Below, piece after piece: positions 29,784-37,104 of a DNA stretch of 64,000 nt (position 1 is its first letter; each line of letters begins with the position of its first letter). Location of the stretch: assembly GCF_017498485.1 (NCBI RefSeq), contig NZ_CP071795.1:744001-808000 (forward strand), written 5' to 3'. The notes beneath the pieces are model-generated. The model was not told the origin of the DNA, did no database searches, and worked only from the letters and a program-made list of their open reading frames with translations. The position numbers were made by a program, and so were the translations under genes. The DNA comes from Polaribacter batillariae (GTDB lineage: Bacteria > Bacteroidota > Bacteroidia > Flavobacteriales > Flavobacteriaceae).

Positions 29784-31094
29784 ATGGAAACACAAACAAT
29801 TGCAAAAAAATTAAAGTATCAAAGAAAGTTAAAAGGATATTCTCAAATAGAACTATCAGAAAAATCAAACGTCACAATTAGAACTATACAACGAATTGAA
29901 AAAGGAGATGTTACTCCTCATCTTCAAACCTTAAAATTATTAGCAGAGGCTTTAAATATAGGTGTAGAAGATATTTCTGTACTAAATAACCCAAAAGAAG
30001 AATCAATACAAAAAAAGTGGTTATTATTTATACATGGTTCTCCAATACTTGGTTTTATTTTTCCATTTACAGTTCTCTTTCCTTTATTTTTATGGATTCA
30101 TAAAAGAGAAGATAATTCCATTTATAATATTCATGCCATTAAAGTTATAAATTTTCAATTAAGCATTGCTTTAATACACATACTATCCTTTATCCTATTA
30201 CTAACAGTTCAAGGTTGGGGATTTTTATTTTTTATACTAATTATTCCAATTAATTTTCTTTTAATTATTTATAATATTTTTAAATCCATAACTACACAGA
30301 AGTGTTTTTACCCTTTATCAATTCCTTTTTTAAACATCAAAAAAAATAGTACAACAACAATTTTAAAATCATTTTTAATCTTATTAATTACAATTAGTTG
30401 TACTACAAATAAAAAAAACAAATTACAAAAACTTACTGAATATGAGGGACTATATGAATATAAAGAACAAACAACTTTAAATATAGTCGCTTCTGGTTTA
30501 GACACTACTTTATACGCTATATTAGACGATGCAAAATATCCTTTAAAACATATTAAGAAAGATAGTTTTTTAAATATAAGAAAGATACCTGTTGTTTTTA
30601 AAAGAGATAAAAATAAAAGTGTTATAGGTTACGAATCTGAAAGTGAGTATTTTAAACTTTTAAGTACCAAAATTAAAAAGCCAGAAATGTTTCCAAGAAA
30701 AGAGCTATTTAAAAAACCAGAAAAATATAAATACAATATCCCTTCAGATAATAATGACGGATTAAAAGTGGGAAATTTATTGGATGAGTTCTCTAACCCT
30801 GAACTTATTATAGAAATGGTAAAAGAAACCATAAAAGGAAATTTTCCTGAAGTTCACAGTATTTTAATATACAAAAATGATAAATTAGTACTTGAAGAAT
30901 ATTTTTATGGTTATGATAAAAACACCCAACATCAATTAAGGTCTGCAAGCAAACCTTTTATTGGAACATTACTCGGAATTGCAATTGATAAAGGTTTTAT
31001 AAAAGATGAAAAACAAAAATTATTACCCTATTTTTTTGATACATACAAAAACATTAAAAACATAGATGCAAAAAAAAAAAGGAAATTACCCTAG
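29784..31094 (+). CDS. HTH-DUF4870-serine hydrolase fusion, N-terminal part (broken)
   Basis: 436 residues. Residues 1-66 are an XRE-type HTH (GYSQIELSEKSNVTIRTIQRIEKG). Residues 70-175 resemble a DUF4870 membrane block with three hydrophobic segments. A further hydrophobic stretch ends in LLITISCTTNKK, which looks like the lipoprotein signal of a once-separate gene now fused in frame. A linker follows, then a beta-lactamase/penicillin-binding-like serine hydrolase with S387-x-x-K390 in LRSASKPFIG. The frame is lost in an 11-A tract (31070-31080); the hydrolase continues one frame over and is then split by IS982. The HTH-membrane half could still act as a regulator. Confidence 0.75.
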   Translation: METQTIAKKLKYQRKLKGYSQIELSEKSNVTIRTIQRIEKGDVTPHLQTLKLLAEALNIGVEDISVLNNPKEESIQKKWLLFIHGSPILGFIFPFTVLFPLFLWIHKREDNSIYNIHAIKVINFQLSIALIHILSFILLLTVQGWGFLFFILIIPINFLLIIYNIFKSITTQKCFYPLSIPFLNIKKNSTTTILKSFLILLITISCTTNKKNKLQKLTEYEGLYEYKEQTTLNIVASGLDTTLYAILDDAKYPLKHIKKDSFLNIRKIPVVFKRDKNKSVIGYESESEYFKLLSTKIKKPEMFPRKELFKKPEKYKYNIPSDNNDGLKVGNLLDEFSNPELIIEMVKETIKGNFPEVHSILIYKNDKLVLEEYFYGYDKNTQHQLRSASKPFIGTLLGIAIDKGFIKDEKQKLLPYFFDTYKNIKNIDAKKKRKLP

Positions 31095-31486
31095 AAAATA
31101 TTCTAACCTATAAACATGGAATGGATTGCGAAAACAACAATTCAGAAAGTAAAGGAAATGAATTAAAAATGATGGAAAGCAAAGACTGGGTAAAACATAC
31201 TTTAGATTTACCAATGGTTGCAAAACCAGGTGAATACTCTTCATATTGTTCAGGTTGTTCTTTAATTTTAGGAAAATTAATAGAAATTACAACAAACCAA
31301 AAAATAGAAAATTTTGCTAAAAAAAATTTATTTTATCCTATGGGAATAACAAACTATAGTTGGGTTTTTGAACCAAATCAAGCAAGTAAAACAACATTTA
31401 ATCAAAAATACATTACCTCTAGAGATTTAATAAAATTAGCAAAAATGTACAAGGATGGTGGAAAATGGAATGACCAACAAATAGTA
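31082..31486 (+). pseudogene. Serine hydrolase, middle fragment
   Basis: Continues the hydrolase of the previous entry after a 1-nt loss in the A tract, beginning EITLENILTYKHGMDC. It includes the SSYCSGCSLILGKLIE block, where beta-lactamase-type hydrolases have their Tyr/Ser-x-Asn motif (Y-S/C here), and ends with GGKWNDQQIV at the IS982 insertion point. Confidence 0.75.
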
Positions 31487-32495
31487 ACCTGAGTTCGATT
31501 AATAAATTGTCAACTGATTAGACTTTACAGTCTGATATTTTATAGCAGGTTTTTTTGGTAAAAAGCTATATGCAATAAGACCTGCGATTATGTTTGACAA
31601 GAAATTAGTAAAACTTCTATGTCTAGAATGTTCAATTTGACAAATATTTTTGAGTTCGTCATTTACGGTTTCAATAACAGAGCGTTTACGCAGTAAAATT
31701 TTATCACTCATTGTCATTAAAGAATTCTTCATATTGTTTTTAATATGAGTAATTAAATGCAATCCATCAGCAAAAAGTAACTGCATTAAATCTTTTCCAA
31801 CATAACCTTTGTCCGCATATAACTTACCATAAATTTTATCTAAAAAAGACTTCTTTTTTAATGGCGTTCTATCATCAACATTAGCTTGGGTTATGCAGAA
31901 GTTTAGGATTTCACCTTTATCATTTATAACGATATGCAATTTAAAGCCATGGAACCATCCTATAGTGGATTTTCCAGTGGTTGCAATGCCTTTAAATACT
32001 TTATTATTCTTAATTCGTTTGGGGCTGCAAACTCTAACAGGTGTAGAATCTACAAAAGAAATACCCGTAGAATTACCTAAACAACATGTCTTTAAAAATA
32101 AAGTCATTGGCATGAGGTTTTGCTGCATGAGTTCTGTAAATCTATTGTATGAAACTGTAGCTGGGAAATCATCTTGCATATGCTTTTGCAAGTAATACAC
32201 GTAAAAGTGTTTAAAGGTCCTAAAACCACTAAGCTGAAACAAAATGGTAATGGTAATTACCTCGCTATTTGACATAACACTGGGACGTTTTGATGGATTG
32301 CCTAAAAGGTGTTTACTGACTATTTGGTCATATTCTTTACAAAATTCATCAACAAGACAGAAAATTTCAGTAATTTTAGAGTAGATTATCATAGATAGAT
32401 TTTTAGATTAATAAATTGAAATTCAATACTTTAATTTACTGAAAATCTATCTTTTTTACTAGAAAAAAATGCCTAAATTTTAATCGAACTCAGGT
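31487..32495 (+). mobile_element. IS982-family insertion sequence
   Basis: 1009 bp bounded by perfect 16-bp inverted repeats: ACCTGAGTTCGATTAA at 31487-31502 and its complement at 32480-32495. TAGTA flanks both sides (31482-31486 and 32496-32500), a 5-bp target duplication; removing the element and one copy restores the host reading frame (QQIVSKKW). It carries one transposase gene on the minus strand. The intact ends, intact transposase and clean duplication indicate recent transposition. Confidence 0.93.
31499..32392 (-). CDS. IS982 family transposase
   Basis: 297 residues, full length for IS982. The DDE residues are visible: Asp in [10 protein letters not shown], Asp in LYADKGYVG and Glu in [14 protein letters not shown]. 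It begins [21 protein letters not shown] and contains the family's [14 protein letters not shown] stretch. It fills nearly the whole element and appears intact. Confidence 0.93.
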   Translation of the reverse strand: MIIYSKITEIFCLVDEFCKEYDQIVSKHLLGNPSKRPSVMSNSEVITITILFQLSGFRTFKHFYVYYLQKHMQDDFPATVSYNRFTELMQQNLMPMTLFLKTCCLGNSTGISFVDSTPVRVCSPKRIKNNKVFKGIATTGKSTIGWFHGFKLHIVINDKGEILNFCITQANVDDRTPLKKKSFLDKIYGKLYADKGYVGKDLMQLLFADGLHLITHIKNNMKNSLMTMSDKILLRKRSVIETVNDELKNICQIEHSRHRSFTNFLSNIIAGLIAYSFLPKKPAIKYQTVKSNQLTIY

Positions 32496-32761
32496 TAGTA
32501 TCTAAAAAGTGGATAGATAAAACTTTCAAAACACAAAAAGGTGATTATGGTTATTTATGGGAACATAAATATTTTCTAATAAATGGTAAAGAATATAATT
32601 CTTATTTAGCTTCTGGTAATGGAGGTCAAAAAATAAATATTTGGCCAGAATTAGATATGATTACTGTTTTTACAGGTGGGAACTACAACTCTTTTGAACT
32701 CTATAAAAAAACTACACCTCCAAATAAAATGATACCCGAATATATTTTAAAGGCACTTTAA
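32496..32761 (+). pseudogene. Serine hydrolase, C-terminal fragment beyond IS982
   Basis: The third part of the hydrolase: VSKKWIDKTFKTQKG onward to TAA at 32759-32761. It has the LASGNGGQKINIWPELD block, the Lys/His-Thr-Gly-like box position of class C-like hydrolases. It is in the same frame as the middle fragment once the IS and one TAGTA copy are removed. Confidence 0.75.
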
Positions 32762-32802
32762 AAAAACAATCATTCTAAAACATCTAATCTCTTTTTTATC
32801 AG

Positions 32803-32810
32803 TACTTTTG
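32803..32810 (+). promoter_or_regulatory. -7 box of J-domain/KTSC gene
   Basis: TACTTTTG matches TAnnTTTG, 22 nt before the ATG at 32833. Confidence 0.5.
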
Positions 32811-32832
32811 CACGCAATTTGAAAACATTACA

Positions 32833-33279
32833 ATGAAGCGTATAAAACAATATAAAAAACTTTTTAAAGTTGAAGGACCAATTAATTTGAAAGAATTAAA
32901 AACTACTTATAGAGGTTTGGTTAAAGAATGGCATCCAGATAAATTTCTCGATGAAGATAAAAAAGCAGCAGCAGAAATTAAAAGTACAGAAATTATTGAT
33001 GGTTATCATTTTTTAGTAAGTATTGCTCCAGAAACTAAAGAAGCAAATTTAGAGGCTTACAAAAAAACAATTACCGAATTTCAAGTAGCAGATTGGCATC
33101 ATAAAAGTATGTTACTAGAAGTTACTTTTACTGACGGAAATACTTACGAATACTTTGGTGTGAGTAAAATTTTATTCGGAAAATTTGTAAATGCAAAATC
33201 TATGAATAATTTCGGAAAAAGAAATATTTTCAATTCTTTTACTTATAGAAAATCAATGAAAGCTTCAGTTACAGCTTAA
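32833..33279 (+). CDS. J-domain-like and KTSC domain protein
   Basis: 148 residues. The N-terminal half resembles a J-domain, with the hallmark HPD at residues 34-36 (KEWHPDKF) between two helices; the C-terminal half (about 88-140) resembles a KTSC domain with the GNTYEYFGVSK and SFTYRK segments. HPD stimulates Hsp70 ATPases; KTSC is of uncertain function, proposed in nucleic-acid related proteins. Free-standing gene with its own promoter, ended by a terminator shared with trxB. Confidence 0.75.
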   Translation: MKRIKQYKKLFKVEGPINLKELKTTYRGLVKEWHPDKFLDEDKKAAAEIKSTEIIDGYHFLVSIAPETKEANLEAYKKTITEFQVADWHHKSMLLEVTFTDGNTYEYFGVSKILFGKFVNAKSMNNFGKRNIFNSFTYRKSMKASVTA

Positions 33280-33330
33280 TTATTTTTGTAGAATATACAG
33301 ATTGCTTCGTTTCTCAGAATGACGCAAACA

Positions 33331-33360
33331 AAAAAGAGATTGCTTTCGCAATCTCTTTTT
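33331..33360. terminator. Bidirectional terminator between KTSC gene and trxB
   Basis: Perfect 13-bp stem AAAAAGAGATTGC / GCAATCTCTTTTT with loop TTTC, giving a T tail on both strands between two convergent genes. Confidence 0.85.
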
Positions 33361-33383
33361 TTGTAACAATTTATTGAGAAAAC

Positions 33384-34331
33384 TTACTCTAAAGCACCTA
33401 AATAACGTTCTGCATCTAAGGCTGCCATACAACCTGTACCTGCTGCAGTTACTGCTTGCCTGTATTCTTTATCTTGAATATCTCCAGCTGCAAAAACTCC
33501 TGGTAAATTTGTTTTTGTTGTTTTTCCTTTTGTGATTAAATAACCTGTTTCATCCATATCTAAAACGCCTTTAAACAAATCTGAATTTGGTGTATGCCCA
33601 ATCGCAATAAAAACTCCAGTTACAGGAATTTCAAATTTCTCTTTGGTTTGGTTATTTACGGCTCTTACGCCTTCTACAACTTTGTCTCCTAAAACCTCAT
33701 CTACTTCTGTATGATACAAAACAGTAATATTTTCGGTTTTATCAACTCTATGTTGCATCGCTTTAGAAGCTTTCATATAATCTTTGCGAACTAACAAGGT
33801 TACTTTACTGCAAATATTGGCTAAATAAGTTGCTTCTTCAGCAGCAGTATCTCCACCTCCTACAACTACAACTTCTTGTCCTTTATAGAAAAAACCATCG
33901 CAAGTTGCACAAGCAGAAACTCCTCCACCAATTAAGCGTTGCTCGCTTTCTAAACCTAAATATTTTGCAGTTGCACCAGTAGAAATTATTACGGTTTCTG
34001 CCTCTATCTCTTTAGATTCATCAACAATAATTTTATGAATACCACCAACTTCTTTACTTAAATTTACCTTTGTAACCATTCCAAAACGTACTTCTGTTCC
34101 AAAACGTTCTGCCTGTTTTTTTAAGTCTTCCATCATGGCAGTTCCGTCTGTTCCTTCTGCATACCCTGGAAAATTATCTACTTCTGTAGTTGTGGTTAAT
34201 TGACCCCCCATTTGCATTCCTGTGTACATTACTGGTTTCATATCTGCTCTTGCTGCATAAATTGCAGCTGTATAACCTGCAGGTCCCGAACCAATAATTA
34301 AGCATTTTATTTTCTCTATATTTTCTGACAT
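33384..34331 (-). CDS. trxB: Thioredoxin-disulfide reductase
   Basis: 315 residues, normal TrxB length. FAD-binding GSGPAGYTAA near residue 15, redox-active C141-A-T-C144 (SACATCDGFF), NADPH-binding VGGGDTAAEEA and the C-terminal FAD stretch FAAGDIQDKEYRQAVTAAGTG. It reduces thioredoxin with NADPH in the cytoplasm. It has its own -7 box on the minus strand at 34356-34363. Confidence 0.96.
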   Translation of the reverse strand: MSENIEKIKCLIIGSGPAGYTAAIYAARADMKPVMYTGMQMGGQLTTTTEVDNFPGYAEGTDGTAMMEDLKKQAERFGTEVRFGMVTKVNLSKEVGGIHKIIVDESKEIEAETVIISTGATAKYLGLESEQRLIGGGVSACATCDGFFYKGQEVVVVGGGDTAAEEATYLANICSKVTLLVRKDYMKASKAMQHRVDKTENITVLYHTEVDEVLGDKVVEGVRAVNNQTKEKFEIPVTGVFIAIGHTPNSDLFKGVLDMDETGYLITKGKTTKTNLPGVFAAGDIQDKEYRQAVTAAGTGCMAALDAERYLGALE

Positions 34332-34355
34332 AATTAGTATTGAAAAATTTGACTA

Positions 34356-34363
34356 CAAATCTA
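34356..34363 (-). promoter_or_regulatory. -7 box of trxB
   Basis: On the minus strand the sequence reads TAGATTTG, a TAnnTTTG match, 24 nt before the trxB start. Confidence 0.5.
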
Positions 34364-34454
34364 ATTTTTTAGATTTATTTATACCACTTTTCTTTATGAA
34401 TAATTACAATTAGTTTATAACAAAAATTTATAGATTGTTTCTCTTGAAGTAATT

Positions 34455-34892
34455 TTATTTTTTTGAAATTTTTTCTACTTCTTTTTCAGTAATCATTTTA
34501 TCGTTTTTATTTCCCCAAGCATTGGTAATGTAATTCATTACATCAGCAACCTCATCATTATCTAAACCTAGTTTTGCCATTCTTTTGTTGTATGTAATTC
34601 CATTTACAACAATCTTACCATTTAAACCATATTTTATGGCTCTTATACTAGCTTCTCTTTTTTGCATTAAATAATCTGATTTTGCCAAAGGCGGATAAAT
34701 CTTAGCTTGTCCTTCTCCAGAAGGTAAATGACATACTTTACACATATCATTATAAATTTTTGCTCCTCTTTTTATGCTTTGTTTCAGTACTAATTCTTGT
34801 TCTTCTTTAGAAACATTTTTACAAGAACTGCCTCCTATTGTTAGAGATAACAGTAAGAAACCAACAAAAATTATTGTTGCTTTTTTTTTCAT
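34455..34892 (-). CDS. c-type cytochrome lipoprotein
   Basis: 145 residues with a lipoprotein signal (LSLTIGGSSC, Cys24) and one haem c site CKVCH at residues 51-55; the downstream RMAKLG segment can supply the axial Met. It starts 11 nt after the stop of the sugar dehydrogenase gene, so the pair is probably an operon in which the cytochrome takes electrons from the PQQ enzyme. Confidence 0.88.
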   Translation of the reverse strand: MKKKATIIFVGFLLLSLTIGGSSCKNVSKEEQELVLKQSIKRGAKIYNDMCKVCHLPSGEGQAKIYPPLAKSDYLMQKREASIRAIKYGLNGKIVVNGITYNKRMAKLGLDNDEVADVMNYITNAWGNKNDKMITEKEVEKISKK

Positions 34893-34903
34893 TTTTATAG
34901 TAA

Positions 34904-36001
34904 TTATGGATTAATTCTTACAATTCCTACCCCTTCAATTCCTGCATATAAATACCCATTATTATCTTGTTCTATAGAGCGTACTCTGCCTAAACCTTCT
35001 AAAATCTTCTCTTCTTTTATTACTTTTCCATTTTTTAAGGTACAATTAGAAATGTATTGAAATTTTAGTGACCCCACTAATAAATTTCCTCTCCATTTCA
35101 TATATTTATTAGAATTTACAAAAGCCATTCCACTAGGTGCAATCGAGGGTGTCCAATAATGTAAAGGTTGTTCCATACCTTCTTTTTTAGTAATCTCTGT
35201 AAATTTTGTTCCAGAATAATTTACTCCATAACTAATTACTGGCCAACCATAATTTTTTCCTTTTTTTATTATATTAATTTCATCTCCTCCTTTGGGACCA
35301 TGTTCGTGTGACCAAATTTCATTTGTAAATGGGTTTATTTCCATTCCTTGTGGATTTCTATGCCCGTAACTAAAAATTGCTTTTTTTGCATTCTCTTCAT
35401 TTATAAACGGGTTGTCTTTAGGAATGGTTCCATCGTCATTTAGTCTGTAAATTTTGCCTCCATCTCTAGTAATATCTTGCGGATTGTTATCTCTATTACC
35501 TCTGTCTCCCACACTAAAATATACACGATTTTGTGAGTCAAAAACAATTCGAGAACCAAAATGTTGCCCTTTTCTAGTATTTGGCGAAGCTTTGTATAAT
35601 ACTTTTTTATTGATGAGTTTGTTGTTACTCAATTCTGCACTCATTAAAGCTGTATTTGCTCCTTTACCTTCTCCTTCAGACGAAGCATAGGTAAAATAAA
35701 TTCGATTATTTTCTTTAAAATTTGGGTGCAATTCAATATCCATTAAACCACCCTGTCCTCTTAAAGTAACTTCTGGCAATCCTTTAATTTCGGTCTTTTT
35801 TCCATTTTTAAAATGAATTAATCGTCCTTCTTTTTCTGTAATTAATATAGAATTGTCTGGTAAAAAGGTAAAGCCCCATGGAATATCGAGATTGGCAACA
35901 ATAATTTCGTAGTTTTTGTCTTTTTCTTCTTGCGAATAACAAGAGTAAAAAAAGGTTAAGAAACTGATTACCAACAAATAAGAAAGCTTCATTTTTAACA
36001 T
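34904..36001 (-). CDS. PQQ-dependent sugar dehydrogenase (sGDH/Yli-like)
   Basis: 365 residues, with a signal (MKLSYLLVISFLTFFYSCYS, Cys near 21 possibly a lipobox; an in-frame ATG three codons upstream is the other start). The six-bladed propeller pattern of glucose/sorbosone dehydrogenases is clear: LDIPWGFTFLPDN, LPEVTLRGQGGLMDIELHPNF, SYGHRNPQGM and WSHEHGPKGGDE. PQQ and Ca2+ are expected cofactors. The substrate is an aldose, not determined here. The cytochrome c gene follows at once. Confidence 0.88.
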   Translation of the reverse strand: MLKMKLSYLLVISFLTFFYSCYSQEEKDKNYEIIVANLDIPWGFTFLPDNSILITEKEGRLIHFKNGKKTEIKGLPEVTLRGQGGLMDIELHPNFKENNRIYFTYASSEGEGKGANTALMSAELSNNKLINKKVLYKASPNTRKGQHFGSRIVFDSQNRVYFSVGDRGNRDNNPQDITRDGGKIYRLNDDGTIPKDNPFINEENAKKAIFSYGHRNPQGMEINPFTNEIWSHEHGPKGGDEINIIKKGKNYGWPVISYGVNYSGTKFTEITKKEGMEQPLHYWTPSIAPSGMAFVNSNKYMKWRGNLLVGSLKFQYISNCTLKNGKVIKEEKILEGLGRVRSIEQDNNGYLYAGIEGVGIVRINP

Positions 36002-36045
36002 GGATTAAATTTTAAAAAAACCATTACAATATATAAATATTATTC

Positions 36046-36053
36046 TATATTTG
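36046..36053 (+). promoter_or_regulatory. -7 box upstream of tRNA-Pro
   Basis: TATATTTG matches TAnnTTTG about 80 nt before the tRNA gene. Confidence 0.5.
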
Positions 36054-36135
36054 CATTCCTTAAAATAAGGAATCGTTTTCGAATTGTAGTTTTTTGGTAT
36101 TGCCGAGATAAACGACACTGAAAATGGTTATTTTT

Positions 36136-36210
36136 CGGGGTGTAGCGTAGCCCGGTTATCGCGCCGCGTTTGGGACGCGGAGGTCGCAGGTTCGAATCCT
36201 GCCACCCCGA
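36136..36210 (+). tRNA. tRNA-Pro (anticodon TGG)
   Basis: 75-nt cloverleaf: acceptor CGGGGTG / CACCCCG, anticodon stem CCGCG / CGCGG around loop TTTGGGA with anticodon TGG, T-loop GTTCGAATC. Discriminator A; the 3' CCA is not encoded. Confidence 0.95.
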
Positions 36211-36234
36211 CTGAAAAGAATACCAATAGAAACT

Positions 36235-36268
36235 AAAACCTTGTAAATCGTATGATTTACAAGGTTTT
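36235..36268 (+). terminator. Terminator after tRNA-Pro
   Basis: Perfect 15-bp stem AAAACCTTGTAAATC / GATTTACAAGGTTTT with loop GTAT. Confidence 0.7.
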
Positions 36269-36790
36269 GTGGTTTTTGACTATCATAAGAATTGTATTAA
36301 TATAGCATACGATTTTAAGAAGATATTAATTTACCTAGATGCAAAAGGGAAATTCCTGTTTGGCAAAAACTTCAAGATTTACGAAGAAGATGAGATGGTC
36401 CTTTACAAGTTATATATCTATTTTATTCGTGATTTTGAAACATGTAAAAAATTAAATATAGACCCAAATAAAGGTATTTTGCTATCTGGTCTAGTGGGGT
36501 GTGGTAAAACAAGTTTAATGAAATTACTTCGACACATAGTACCTCATTACAAACCTTATGAAGTAATTCCTGCAAGAAATATTACATTTTCATTTAATAA
36601 TATTGGTTTTAAAACCATTGAAGAATATGGTAACAGCAATTTCTATTGTTTTGACGATTTAGGAGTAGAAACTACCGGAAGACATTTTGGGAAGGACTGC
36701 AATGTAATGGGTGAAATCCTCTTATCGCGTTACGATTTATTTCTAAAACGCAACATTAAAACCCACGCAACTACAAATTTAAACGCATAA
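36269..36790 (+). pseudogene. P-loop ATPase fragment from a mobile island
   Basis: A 173-codon frame with Walker A GLVGCGKT at residues 74-81 and Walker B FYCFDDLG near 130. I recognise it as a Bacteroidota mobile-island ATPase normally about 200-250 residues (ending after ATTNLNA with EELEERYG... and an Arg-finger region). Here it begins by GTG right against the tRNA-Pro terminator and stops right after TTNLNA, so both ends seem lost. An IS4-type remnant begins at the 3' break. Probably non-functional. Confidence 0.6.
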
Positions 36791-37080
36791 GGGCATGACA
36801 AAAACTGATAAATTTCTATATTAGTTTGATTTTTAGAGTTTAAGAATGTTCTAGCTAAGAAATCAAGTCCATGTTTTGAATATAGATTTAGCTTTCCTAT
36901 CGTGTTTTTTTAATTAGAATCGGTTTTTTCTATATCAAATCCACTCGATTTCATTGCTTTAAAACACACTTCAATTTACCATCTTTTACGTAGTTTGTTG
37001 TGCTTTTTCAGGCTTATTAAAAGTAATAAGAATTAGAAAATCAAGTTTTCGTGTTCTGGTAAAAGATTCATTCTATTAAA
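36786..37080 (-). pseudogene. IS4-type transposase C-terminal remnant
   Basis: On the minus strand this otherwise gene-free 300-bp gap translates, with frameshift and stops, into a chain typical of IS4-family C-termini: FLILITFNKPEKA, LRKRW, IEVCFKAMKSSGFDIEKT, YSKHGLDFLA and a final FLSC. At least two in-frame stop codons (after LRKRW and after EKTDSN) interrupt it. It abuts the truncated ATPase, so insertion of this element may have cut that gene. Homology is from pattern memory. Confidence 0.6.
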
Positions 37081-37104
37081 ATCTAAAGATTGTTTAAAAT
37101 GGTT

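Noticed and set aside
33290-33330. REP-like dispersed repeat (GATTGCTTCGTTTCTCAGAATGAC) and a similar one near 51439
   Set aside because: The style recalls dispersed intergenic repeats, but only one copy of each is visible, so repetition cannot be shown here.
36136-36268. att site of the island in the tRNA-Pro 3' end
   Set aside because: No second copy of the tRNA tail was found downstream in this window.
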